DNA of 36,184 bases, from assembly GCA_023247075.1 (NCBI GenBank), contig JAHFHD010000006.1, forward strand, positions 1 through 36,184. The letters run 5' to 3'. Within the stretch, counting starts at the first letter, position 1; every line of letters begins with the position of its first letter. The translations under genes and the position numbers were made by a program. Below are positions 24,623 to 31,689 of this stretch, piece after piece. Origin of the DNA: Candidatus Omnitrophota bacterium. GTDB taxonomy: Bacteria; Omnitrophota; Omnitrophia; Omnitrophales; Danuiimicrobiaceae. The notes beneath the pieces are model-generated. The model ran no database searches and was not told the DNA's origin. It saw only the letters and a program-made list of their open reading frames with translations.

Positions 24623-24741
24623 TGTCATTCTGAGCCCTTCGCGTGTCATCCTGAACGAAGTGAAGGATCTAGCGCTCAAGGTAAACTCCGCAAAGGATCC
24701 TGCATTTGCTAGATTCTTCGGGCGACACCCTCAGAATGACA
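24623..24741. repeat. 119-bp palindromic interspersed repeat between aspS and phoH
   Basis: Outer 12-bp perfect inverted repeats TGTCATTCTGAG (24623-24634) and CTCAGAATGACA (24730-24741). Inside, a second nested pair: GAAGGATCTAGC (24663-24674) against GCTAGATTCTTC (24708-24719, one G-T), with GTGTC/GACAC outside it. The TGTCATNCTGA-type ends match a palindromic repeat style widespread in environmental bacterial genomes (general knowledge). No target duplication was recognised. phoH's ribosome site begins 8 bases past its right end. Confidence 0.75.
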
Positions 24742-24761
24742 TAAATACGGAGAAAATCTGA

Positions 24762-25769
24762 GTGGAAAAAACGATTAAGCTCATTTCAAATGAAGAAGCA
24801 GCACTGCTTTATGGCAGTCTTGATGAAAGATTAAGGCGTGCTGAAAACGAGTTTGGCGTACACGTATCAGCATCCAATCAAAAACTGACGATTTCTGGTT
24901 CCAAGCAAAGCGTCAAAAAAGCCGTCCAATTTTTTGAGGATGAGCTTGACCTCATCAGGAATGACGCGATGCGTGCCGCCCAAGTTGAAACTGGCGGTGG
25001 CTACGGAAAAAATCGCAGTTCAGAAGGAAAATCTGCATCATTCAAACGAACTTTAAAAGAAAAGAATTCCTCAACTTACGATGCACTCAAAGTGGACGGG
25101 GAATTACAAATGGGATTTTTTTTAAAGGGAAAGGTTGTCCAGCCTAAAAGTGAAAATCAGCGGTCTTACATTCAAAGTATTCAGCGTAATGACATTGTGA
25201 TTGGCATTGGTCCGGCTGGTACTGGGAAGACTTACCTCGCGATGGCTTCAGCCATTGACGCCTTGAAGCATAAAAGGGTGAGCCGGCTTGTTTTAACCAG
25301 ACCTGCTGTGGAAGCGGGAGAGAGTCTTGGCTTTTTACCAGGTGACCTGACTGCCAAGATTAATCCCTATTTACGGCCGCTTCATGACGCGCTTTATGAC
25401 ATGATGGATTTTGACGAAGCAGCGCGCTATTTGCGGCATGGAACGATTGAAGTGGCGCCTCTTGCTTACATGCGCGGAAGAACACTTAATGACAGCTTTG
25501 TAATTTTGGATGAAGGACAAAATTGCACGCATGAACAAATGAAGATGTTTTTAACCCGGCTTGGACAGTCGTCGCGCGCGGTGGTGACTGGGGACATCAC
25601 TCAAATTGATTTACCCAGCGGAAAGCGCTCCGGTCTTGTCACCATCCAAAACATACTCCGCGAAATTCATGGGATTAAATTTTGCTATTTGAATGAGCGT
25701 GATGTGATTCGGCACAAATTGGTTCAGGAAATCATTTTGGCTTACGAAAAGCATGATCGGAAACCGTAG
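24762..25769 (+). CDS. phoH: PhoH-like ATPase (YbeZ family)
   Basis: Predicted ATPase/RNA-processing factor, usually encoded beside ybeY as here. 335 residues. N-terminal ~65 residues form a small KH-like region (LRRAENEFGVHVSA). A low-complexity linker (75-105) precedes the ATPase core with Walker A GPAGTGKT (150-157), RPAVEAGESLGFLPGDL, and Walker B FVILDEGQNC followed by TRLGQSSRAVVTGDITQID, all PhoH hallmarks. GTG start at 24762 with GGAGA at 24749-24753. The next gene begins on the base after its stop. Confidence 0.95.
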   Translation: MEKTIKLISNEEAALLYGSLDERLRRAENEFGVHVSASNQKLTISGSKQSVKKAVQFFEDELDLIRNDAMRAAQVETGGGYGKNRSSEGKSASFKRTLKEKNSSTYDALKVDGELQMGFFLKGKVVQPKSENQRSYIQSIQRNDIVIGIGPAGTGKTYLAMASAIDALKHKRVSRLVLTRPAVEAGESLGFLPGDLTAKINPYLRPLHDALYDMMDFDEAARYLRHGTIEVAPLAYMRGRTLNDSFVILDEGQNCTHEQMKMFLTRLGQSSRAVVTGDITQIDLPSGKRSGLVTIQNILREIHGIKFCYLNERDVIRHKLVQEIILAYEKHDRKP

Positions 25770-26288
25770 GTGAGGCGTCGGTCGCGCATTCAGAGAAACA
25801 ATCAAGTTTTCGTTTCAAATCAGGCACCCCAGTTTCAAATACAACTTTCCCACGCAAGGCGTTTTGCGCAGGCTATTTTAAAACTTCTTCGCTTCAAAAA
25901 AGTTGTGTTGAGTCTTACTTTTGTGACAGACCGCGTGATGTCCAATTTAAACCAGCAGTTCTTAAATCATTCGTACGTTACGGATGTTTTGGCTTTTCCA
26001 GTTTCTCAGAAATTGAAAGTAAATCGACTTCAGAAATCACAGCGCGAAACTCAAAATCAATTTCTAGGTGAAGTTGTGATTGCGCCCAACCAAGCAAAGG
26101 TTCGTTCTAAGGAGTACGAAGTTTCATTTTCTGACGAGCTTTCGCGCTACATTTGCCACGGAATTCTTCATCTTGCTGGCTTTCGCGATAAAACTGTCGC
26201 TCAAACAAAAAAAATGAGACAGAAGGAAGATTTTCTTTTGACTCAATTACTTAAAGACCGCTTGGGGATTATTTCTCATGGCAATTAA
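25770..26288 (+). CDS. ybeY: Endoribonuclease YbeY (16S rRNA maturation factor)
   Basis: Metal-dependent RNase for 16S rRNA 3'-end maturation and ribosome quality control. 172 residues, with an N-terminal basic extension. The TDVLAFPV stretch and the metal motif HGILHLAGFRD are present: His130 and His134 are kept, and the third ligand is Asp140 where E. coli has His. The GTG start directly follows the phoH stop, and the end overlaps recO by 11 bases, so phoH-ybeY-recO is one translation-coupled unit. The Lys/Arg-rich first ten residues have no counterpart in short family members. Confidence 0.92.
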   Translation: MRRRSRIQRNNQVFVSNQAPQFQIQLSHARRFAQAILKLLRFKKVVLSLTFVTDRVMSNLNQQFLNHSYVTDVLAFPVSQKLKVNRLQKSQRETQNQFLGEVVIAPNQAKVRSKEYEVSFSDELSRYICHGILHLAGFRDKTVAQTKKMRQKEDFLLTQLLKDRLGIISHGN

Positions 26289-27042
26289 AACGGATGAAGC
26301 TTTTGTTTTGACGCGGATGTGCTTCCGAGAGACTTCTATGATTCTGACGCTTTTTGCAAAGGAAGCAGGGAAAATTAAACTCCTCCTCAAAGGTGTTCGC
26401 GGTGAAAAAAATCCAAAATTGGCGCGTTTTGAACCATTCACAAAAGTGTCTGTCGTGTATTACGAAAAACTCAGGTCAGACCTTCATCTAGGAAGTCAGC
26501 TTGAGATTCTAGATGCACAATTGGGACTTCGGAATCAATTGAGCCGAATTGCTTTTGCAAGTTATTTAACGGAGCTCGTCGACACGCTCTTTGCCGCGCA
26601 GGACCCGCATGAGGATGTTTATGATTTGCTAGAGGCTTCTTTTGAGTGTCTTCAGCATTTTACACCGAGCACGGTGGCTCGGGTTTTTGAACTGAAGATT
26701 CTTGAGAAAATTGGTTGGCTTCCTATGCTGCAAGAATGTGCTGGTTGCGGCACAGAAGACTTGTTTCAAAGTTACTTCAGTCCACGTCAGGGTGGTGTTC
26801 TTTGCCTGAGTTGTAAGGCGAAAGATTCCAGCGCGTTTCCAGTTTCAAAAATGACTTGTCAAACACTTGTCTATTTTTTGAGTCATGATTTGTCCGATGC
26901 CGTTCAGCGTGAATTATCTCCTTCAAGCGAACGCGAATTAGCCCGAATTGGCGAAAGATTTCTGCGTTTTCACTTAGATTACCCCCTCCGCTCTACCCGG
27001 TTTCTTTCCGAAGTCCGGTTCCTGTTAGCTCCCAGTCGCTAG
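26278..27042 (+). CDS. recO: DNA repair protein RecO
   Basis: Annealing and RecA-loading mediator of the RecFOR pathway. 254 residues. The N-terminal OB fold is seen in EAFVLTRMCFRETSMILTLFAKEAGKIKLLLKG split over the usual strands (residues 7-39), and the zinc site is two CxxC pairs in CAGCGTEDLF and GGVLCLSCKA. The helical C-terminal part ends with LRSTRFLSEVRFL, typical of the family. It overlaps ybeY by 11 bases. No terminator is visible after the stop. Confidence 0.95.
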   Translation: MAIKTDEAFVLTRMCFRETSMILTLFAKEAGKIKLLLKGVRGEKNPKLARFEPFTKVSVVYYEKLRSDLHLGSQLEILDAQLGLRNQLSRIAFASYLTELVDTLFAAQDPHEDVYDLLEASFECLQHFTPSTVARVFELKILEKIGWLPMLQECAGCGTEDLFQSYFSPRQGGVLCLSCKAKDSSAFPVSKMTCQTLVYFLSHDLSDAVQRELSPSSERELARIGERFLRFHLDYPLRSTRFLSEVRFLLAPSR

Positions 27043-27102
27043 TACTACATCTAACTTTAACAATTTAAAAACTCTGCTTCACCCAAAAACTACTTCCCTC
27101 GT

Positions 27103-27131
27103 TTGACACCTAAAATTGAGCATGCTAGCTT
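27103..27131 (+). promoter_or_regulatory. Predicted promoter for the unknown three-ORF group
   Basis: TTGACA at 27103-27108, a 17-base spacer, and TAGCTT at 27126-27131 as -10. The predicted start (about 27138) leaves a leader of about 72 bases. It lies in the 167-base gap after recO; nothing else was recognised there. Confidence 0.6.
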
Positions 27132-27209
27132 TTCATTGAAGTCGCAAACCTTTCCATAAAGAGTTTAGAGTCGTGGTGAAATAGGCTTAAAAAAGGTGGT
27201 CGACATCAC

Positions 27210-27992
27210 ATGAATCACGAATCAAAAAAATATTTGTATTTTGACATTCCTAAGCAAGAACGTGATTCCGCCATTGCTTATTTGCTTGAAGCAATTTTGA
27301 AGTCAAAAATTGCGTGCTCAAAAAATAATTCCATAGAATTAAATTGGGATGAGGACGTTAACATTTATTTAGCCCATCTCTTATTTGCAGCCTCTCTTCC
27401 AGATTACCAACAGGCCATCCGCCGGTATTTGAGTGTAAATGTTAGCGACATGGCCGAGCTACTTGAGGAAAATGACGACCGCATCGTCCGTTACTTTATT
27501 TACAAAGTGAATGCAGACAATTTGTTGATTCATCTGGGCATTTTTCATGAAGTGGATGCAGCCAAAAGTGCATTCCAAAAATCCGAAAAGCAATTTGCAA
27601 GCATGGGCCAAAATTATTACCAGCAGGCTGCCGAATACAATCAAAGGATTTACCGCAGAGACACTGCAATCGGCTCCGTACTTGAAAAACTCTCGCAGCA
27701 TTTTCTGTGGTACCAAAGAGTTCTGCATCATGCCCGTAAGGAATTCTTTCACTTCAGCAATCAATTTCGGGACACCGAATTTGTCAATTTTTGTGACAAA
27801 CTCAGTTCGTACGAGCACAAAGCAAAAGTTTCAGAAGCAATGGACAGGTTCCTCGATCAATTTGCTTTGTGGAAAGGCCACAAGGATCGAGAAACCTACA
27901 CAAAATTAACGCAAATTGCGGAGGAGTTAAAAAAATTAGACCCCGCGTTTTCGTTTGATCTAGATGGAGGAGAAAATCGTGAAGCTGCTTAA
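27210..27992 (+). CDS. Unknown helical protein with a C-terminal 38-residue module
   Basis: 260 residues, soluble, no signal peptide or membrane segment, rich in charged and aromatic residues and predicted mainly alpha-helical. I do not recognise the family. The C-terminal stretch (residues 214-251, beginning FLDQFALW and ending with DPAFSFDL) aligns without gaps with the two small ORFs downstream. AAAGGTGG at 27192-27199 is an acceptable ribosome site for ATG 27210. Its 3' end overlaps the next ORF by 14 bases, so the two are translated together. It has its own candidate promoter. The module at its end may be an interaction domain also made separately by the neighbours (inference). Confidence 0.8.
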   Translation: MNHESKKYLYFDIPKQERDSAIAYLLEAILKSKIACSKNNSIELNWDEDVNIYLAHLLFAASLPDYQQAIRRYLSVNVSDMAELLEENDDRIVRYFIYKVNADNLLIHLGIFHEVDAAKSAFQKSEKQFASMGQNYYQQAAEYNQRIYRRDTAIGSVLEKLSQHFLWYQRVLHHARKEFFHFSNQFRDTEFVNFCDKLSSYEHKAKVSEAMDRFLDQFALWKGHKDRETYTKLTQIAEELKKLDPAFSFDLDGGENREAA

Positions 27993-28191
27993 GAAAGTTT
28001 TTGGAATTGGGAAAAAAATGAACAAACACATATCTAGCGAAGAAGTGGAGAGCCGCTTTCTCAGGCTTTATTCCCGGTGGCATGAAACACATGATTTGAC
28101 ACTGCGTAAGAAATTATTTCTTCGTTTGAAGCTCGTAATGAGGGAGATGCCCAACTTTGATATCCGGCGAAAATTTCAAAATGCTTTCTAA
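27979..28191 (+). CDS. Unknown 70-residue protein, module paralogue 1
   Basis: Basic 70-residue protein. Start GTG 27979 is preferred because GGAGGAG at 27966-27972 lies six bases before it; the in-frame ATG at 27964 overlaps that ribosome site. Residues 27-64 (FLRLYSRW to PNFDIRR) align gaplessly with the C-terminus of the upstream protein and with residues 27-64 of the ORF at 28448. The N-terminal half is lysine-rich. It overlaps the 260-residue gene by 14 bases. A structured repeat region follows within 22 bases. No function can be assigned. Confidence 0.7.
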   Translation: MKLLKKVFGIGKKMNKHISSEEVESRFLRLYSRWHETHDLTLRKKLFLRLKLVMREMPNFDIRRKFQNAF

Positions 28192-28212
28192 TACCTTCTG
28201 ACATTTATTACA

Positions 28213-28370
28213 GGCGCTTTTTGCGCCAGTACTCATCGTGGCGACTTTGACGTCGCCTACGATTATGTGCGCCAGTACTCATCGCACTGCGCGCTTTTTG
28301 CGCGAGCACTTTCCGGGAAGAACTTGACGTTCTTCTCCGAAAGTGTGTCGGACTTGACGTCGCCTACGAT
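28213..28370. repeat. Array of short hairpins with direct repeats
   Basis: At least four compact hairpins in 158 bases: GGCGC-TTTTT-GCGCC (28213-28227); GGCGAC-TTTGAC-GTCGCC (28240-28257, extended by ATCGT/ACGAT with a bulge); CGCGC-TTTTT-GCGCG (28290-28304); and a long stem from CACTTTC (28307) to GAAAGTG (28345) with inner GAAGAAC-TTGAC-GTTCTTC. Two direct repeats link them: GCGCCAGTACTCATCG at 28223-28238 and 28269-28284, and TTGACGTCGCCTACGAT at 28247-28263 and 28354-28370. No open frame crosses the region. It fills the 256-base gap between the two small module ORFs and could be a structured RNA or a palindromic-repeat cluster. Confidence 0.75.
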
Positions 28371-28447
28371 GACGTATTGGTAGGAGGTATTGTACCAACA
28401 CACCAAAATCAAATGAAAGTCGGTACCATATCGAAGGCAGGTGCCTA

Positions 28448-28642
28448 ATGCGCTCAAAGATGATGTGGCTTCAGCTTGAAGATGAAAGTGATTTGAAACG
28501 TGAAATTGAGCGGAGACAAGATGAGTTCCTCGATTTGTATTCACTTTACCGCCATACCGGACTTCTCGGCGTCAAAGAGGAACTTTTGCGTAAGGCCTAT
28601 GAATTGCATATTTTGAATCCGAATTTCTCTTTTCACATTTAG
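28448..28642 (+). CDS. Unknown 64-residue protein, module paralogue 2
   Basis: 64 residues, charged and helical. Residues 27-64 (FLDLYSLY to PNFSFHI) align with no gaps to the 70-residue ORF upstream; in both, the FL pair is at 27-28 and PNF at 58-60. The similarity to a neighbour is the main reason to accept such a short ORF as real. GAAGG at 28433-28437 may serve as ribosome site 10 bases before ATG 28448. It is the last of the three unknown ORFs; a promoter for dapL follows. Function unknown. Confidence 0.65.
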   Translation: MRSKMMWLQLEDESDLKREIERRQDEFLDLYSLYRHTGLLGVKEELLRKAYELHILNPNFSFHI

Positions 28643-28700
28643 TTGTATTTCATAATTGCTCCGATTTAAAAAACTATTTTCTGCCCTCATTTTCCCTGCG

Positions 28701-28730
28701 TTGACACTGAAGCATCCGCTTTGCTAGAAT
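28701..28730 (+). promoter_or_regulatory. Predicted promoter for the dapL-folK-panCD run
   Basis: TTGACA at 28701-28706, an 18-base spacer, and TAGAAT at 28725-28730, giving a start near 28737 and a leader of about 25 bases before ATG 28762. A GGGAAG at 28749-28754 may be the ribosome site. Confidence 0.65.
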
Positions 28731-28761
28731 CACTCCATAAATCAAGAATGGGAAGCTTCTT

Positions 28762-29964
28762 ATGAAAACAATCATCTCCAATAAAAAAAATAAAACTGAT
28801 GTTTCAACAGTAGCTTCTGAGCGCATCGGAAAGCTGCCTCCCTATTTATTTGCTGAGATTGACCGGCTCAAGAGGGAATTGCTCAAAAAAGGCAAAGACA
28901 TCATTGATCTTGGTGTCGGCGACCCTGATTTACCCACTCCTAAATTTATTATTGAAGCTCTTCGCGAAGCGGCGGGTGACCCCAAAAACCACAGGTATGC
29001 CTTAGACCAAGGACTGCCTGAATTTAGAAATACCATTGCGGAATGGTTTCAGAATCGGTATGGAATCAAGCTTGATCCCAATCGAGAAGTCCTACCTTTG
29101 ATTGGTTCAAAGGAAGGTATTGGACATTTGCCGCTTGCCATTGTCAATCCCCGCGACGTGGTTTTAGTTCCAAATCCGGGTTACCCGGTGTATCAATCCG
29201 CAACCTGGTTTGCCGGAGGAACGCCGGTGTCTATGCCGCTTTTGCCCGAGAATCAATTTCTGCCGGACTTGGGTTCAATCAAAGAAAGTGCTTTGAAACG
29301 GGCAAAATTAATGTACCTCAATTATCCTAATAATCCAACCGGAGCATGCGCGACAAAACAATTTTTTAAAGAAGTTCTTCGCGTGAGCAAGCAATATGGT
29401 TTTGTGGTGTGTCATGACGCGGCTTACAACGAAATGACTTATGAGGGTTACCGCGCTCCAAGTATTTTTGAAGTCAGTGGAACAAAGGAGCGGGTAGTTG
29501 AATTTCACTCTCTTTCCAAAACATTCAATATGACAGGTTGGCGCGTTGGGTTTGCTGTTGGCAATGAACACATTCTTCGGTGTTTGGCCAAAGTAAAATC
29601 CAATCTTGATTCCGGAATTTTTCAAGCGATTCAGTGGTCAGCCATTACGGCACTTAGGGATGGGGGCGACTGGGTGAAAAAGAATTGTGCGATTTATGAG
29701 CGTCGCCGGGACATTCTAATTTCTGGTCTAAATGAAATCGGCTGGAAAGTAGAGAAACCAAAAGCCACCTTTTATGTTTGGATTCCCGTTCCTGCTGGCT
29801 ATACTTCTTCTAGACTTACAGCTAAATTGCTTGAGGAAGCAAATCTCGTGGTGACTCCTGGTAATGGTTTCGGAACATATGGAGAAGGTTATATTCGGAT
29901 GTCACTCACCATTCACGAGAGCCGCTTGAGCGAAGCAATTCAGCGGATTAAAAATCTCCGCTAA
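28762..29964 (+). CDS. dapL: Class I/II aminotransferase, probable LL-diaminopimelate aminotransferase
   Basis: PLP enzyme of fold type I, 400 residues. The LGVGDPDLPTP stretch, NHRYALDQGLPEFR and LYLNYPNNPTGA-like segment (MYLNYPNNPTGACA) match the DapL group, which converts tetrahydrodipicolinate directly to LL-diaminopimelate for lysine and peptidoglycan. The PLP lysine is in HSLSKTFNMTGWRVGFA, and the C-terminal substrate arginine is in EGYIRMSLT. The first ~20 residues are a polar extension. It could instead be a general aspartate/alanine aminotransferase; the N-terminal GDPDLPTP pattern favours DapL. It starts a run with folK and panC only 5 bases downstream. Confidence 0.82.
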   Translation: MKTIISNKKNKTDVSTVASERIGKLPPYLFAEIDRLKRELLKKGKDIIDLGVGDPDLPTPKFIIEALREAAGDPKNHRYALDQGLPEFRNTIAEWFQNRYGIKLDPNREVLPLIGSKEGIGHLPLAIVNPRDVVLVPNPGYPVYQSATWFAGGTPVSMPLLPENQFLPDLGSIKESALKRAKLMYLNYPNNPTGACATKQFFKEVLRVSKQYGFVVCHDAAYNEMTYEGYRAPSIFEVSGTKERVVEFHSLSKTFNMTGWRVGFAVGNEHILRCLAKVKSNLDSGIFQAIQWSAITALRDGGDWVKKNCAIYERRRDILISGLNEIGWKVEKPKATFYVWIPVPAGYTSSRLTAKLLEEANLVVTPGNGFGTYGEGYIRMSLTIHESRLSEAIQRIKNLR

Positions 29965-29969
29965 GACTA

Positions 29970-30470
29970 ATGGCTCGTCCTATTTTTATTGGAGTAGGGT
30001 CAAATCTTGGCGAGCGACTTCAGACCATACAACTTGCCCAACAGCAATTGGCTTGCAGCGAAGGGATTTTATTCCAGAAAAGTGCTCCAATTTATGAAAC
30101 AGCGCCTGTAGGCGGACCACCACAAGGTTTGTTCCTAAATACGGTTTGGGAAGTGGGAAGCACGAAAACCCCAGAAGAAATTTTAGATTTGCTGCTTCAG
30201 ATTGAACAAAATTTTGAAAGAAAACGGGAAGTGCCGAATGGGCCGAGAACGCTTGATCTGGATTTGCTTTTTTGTGATGATTTGGTGATTCAGTCGAACC
30301 GGCTAGTTCTTCCGCATCCCAAGCTCCAGAGTCGGTGGTTTGTGCTCAAACCACTTTGGGACTTGCGACCAGATTTTGTGCATCCCATATTTGGAAAAAG
30401 TGTTTGTGAATTACTGAGCGAAGTTCATGCGCCTGTTCACCCAACCACAAAAACTTTCAAAGTTTCTTAA
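29970..30470 (+). CDS. folK: 2-amino-4-hydroxy-6-hydroxymethyldihydropteridine pyrophosphokinase
   Basis: Folate pathway enzyme that transfers pyrophosphate from ATP to the pterin. 166 residues, the usual size. Signatures: FIGVGSNLGER at the N-terminus, SAPIYETAPVGG, FLNTVWEV, and the ATP/Mg motif GPRTLDLDLLF, then LPHPKLQSRWFVLKPL. It begins 5 bases after dapL and its 3' end overlaps panC by 44 bases in a different frame, a long overlap that ties the two genes. Confidence 0.95.
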   Translation: MARPIFIGVGSNLGERLQTIQLAQQQLACSEGILFQKSAPIYETAPVGGPPQGLFLNTVWEVGSTKTPEEILDLLLQIEQNFERKREVPNGPRTLDLDLLFCDDLVIQSNRLVLPHPKLQSRWFVLKPLWDLRPDFVHPIFGKSVCELLSEVHAPVHPTTKTFKVS

Positions 30471-31269
30471 GTCAGAGCGCCGAACGGGCCTGAAAATTGG
30501 TTTTGTCCCGACCATGGGATTTCTTCATCAAGGGCATTTGTCCCTAGTCGCAAAAGCGAAAAGTGAAAATGACGTTGTCGTGGTAAGTATTTTTGTTAAT
30601 CCCGCACAATTTGGACCAAGCGAAGATTTTAAGCGGTACCCCAGAGATGTTGCTGGGGACAAAAAACTTTTAGTTGATGCCGGAGTCGATTGTCTTTTTG
30701 TGCCCACTCAAAAAGCTGTGTACCCGCGTGGCTTTCAAAAGTTGATGAGTGTCGGTGTTCTTGACCAATACTTGTGCGGGCCAAAACGCCCAGGACATTT
30801 TAGAGGTGTTGCCACGGTAGTGAAACGGCTCTTTGAAATGATTGAACCAGACAAAGCTTATTTTGGTCAAAAGGATTACCAACAAGTAAAGGTAGTTGAA
30901 TCTTTGGTTAAACGATTCAAATTTCCGATTCAAATTCGAGTGTGTCCAATTATGCGGGAAAAAGATGGTCTTGCGATGAGTTCCCGAAATGTCTATCTAA
31001 CTTCAGATGAGCGGAAGCGGGCTCTAGCACTTCACCAGTCGCTAAGATTGGCAAAAAGAATGATTCAAAATGGTGTCACGAATGTTTCTGAAATAAGACA
31101 CAAAATGAAAGCGGTATTAAGTGGAAAAGTAAATCAAATCGACTATGCGGAGGTTGCAGATTCAGAGACTCTAAAGCCTCTCAGAAGACTCAAGGAGACT
31201 ATGCTCATTGCGATTGCATGTTTTGTGGGTCAAACAAGATTGATTGATAACCTATTGGTTAAACGGTAA
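30427..31269 (+). CDS. panC: Pantothenate synthetase (pantoate-beta-alanine ligase)
   Basis: Joins pantoate to beta-alanine with ATP. 280 residues. The HIGH-like motif is HQGH (34-37) within FVPTMGFLHQGHLSLV; FVNPAQFGPSEDFKRYPR, GHFRGVATVVKRLF, PDKAYFGQKDYQQ and the KMSKS-like stretch LAMSSRNVYL are all present. The ATG at 30427 lies inside folK; the N-terminus of the product matches the family, so the 44-base overlap looks genuine. Beta-alanine is provided by PanD encoded next. panB is not in the window. Confidence 0.97.
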   Translation: MRLFTQPQKLSKFLKSERRTGLKIGFVPTMGFLHQGHLSLVAKAKSENDVVVVSIFVNPAQFGPSEDFKRYPRDVAGDKKLLVDAGVDCLFVPTQKAVYPRGFQKLMSVGVLDQYLCGPKRPGHFRGVATVVKRLFEMIEPDKAYFGQKDYQQVKVVESLVKRFKFPIQIRVCPIMREKDGLAMSSRNVYLTSDERKRALALHQSLRLAKRMIQNGVTNVSEIRHKMKAVLSGKVNQIDYAEVADSETLKPLRRLKETMLIAIACFVGQTRLIDNLLVKR

Positions 31270-31322
31270 AATGCCCCACTTTTGATTGGGAGTAGTGATT
31301 AGGAAATGATTGAGGGGAAAAA

Positions 31323-31685
31323 ATGATTCGCCAACTTTTAAAATCTAAAATTCATCGGGCAACCGTTACCGAAGCCAACCCGGACTATGAAGGCAGCATT
31401 ACGATTGATGAGAAGCTGCTTGAAGAGGCAAATATGGTCCAATGGGAAAAGGTGCTGATTGCCAACTTAACCAATGGGTCTCGGGTCGAGAGTTATGCAA
31501 TTTCCGGCAAGCGGGGCTCAGGCGTGATTTGTGCAAATGGCGGAGCCGCTCTTCATAATCATGTGGGCGATTTAGTTTTGATTATGAGTTTTTGCGCGTT
31601 AAGCGATGAAGAAATAAAGCAGCACCAGCCCAAAATTGTCCGGGTTGATCATTCCAATAAAATCCTTTCCTATTCGAAAATCTAA
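31323..31685 (+). CDS. panD: Aspartate 1-decarboxylase proenzyme
   Basis: Makes beta-alanine from L-aspartate. 120 residues, synthesised as a proenzyme that self-cleaves between Gly24 and Ser25 (in YEGSITID) to create the pyruvoyl cofactor. Other family stretches: MIRQLLKSKIHRATVT, SYAISGKRGSGVICANGGAA. GAGGGG at 31312-31317 sits 5 bases before ATG 31323. It is followed after 4 bases by an aspartate dehydrogenase gene that uses the same amino acid. Confidence 0.97.
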   Translation: MIRQLLKSKIHRATVTEANPDYEGSITIDEKLLEEANMVQWEKVLIANLTNGSRVESYAISGKRGSGVICANGGAALHNHVGDLVLIMSFCALSDEEIKQHQPKIVRVDHSNKILSYSKI

Positions 31686-31689
31686 GCAA

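Noticed and set aside
28213-28370. CRISPR array
   Set aside because: Only two copies of each repeat, each partly palindromic, with no regular spacers and no cas genes.
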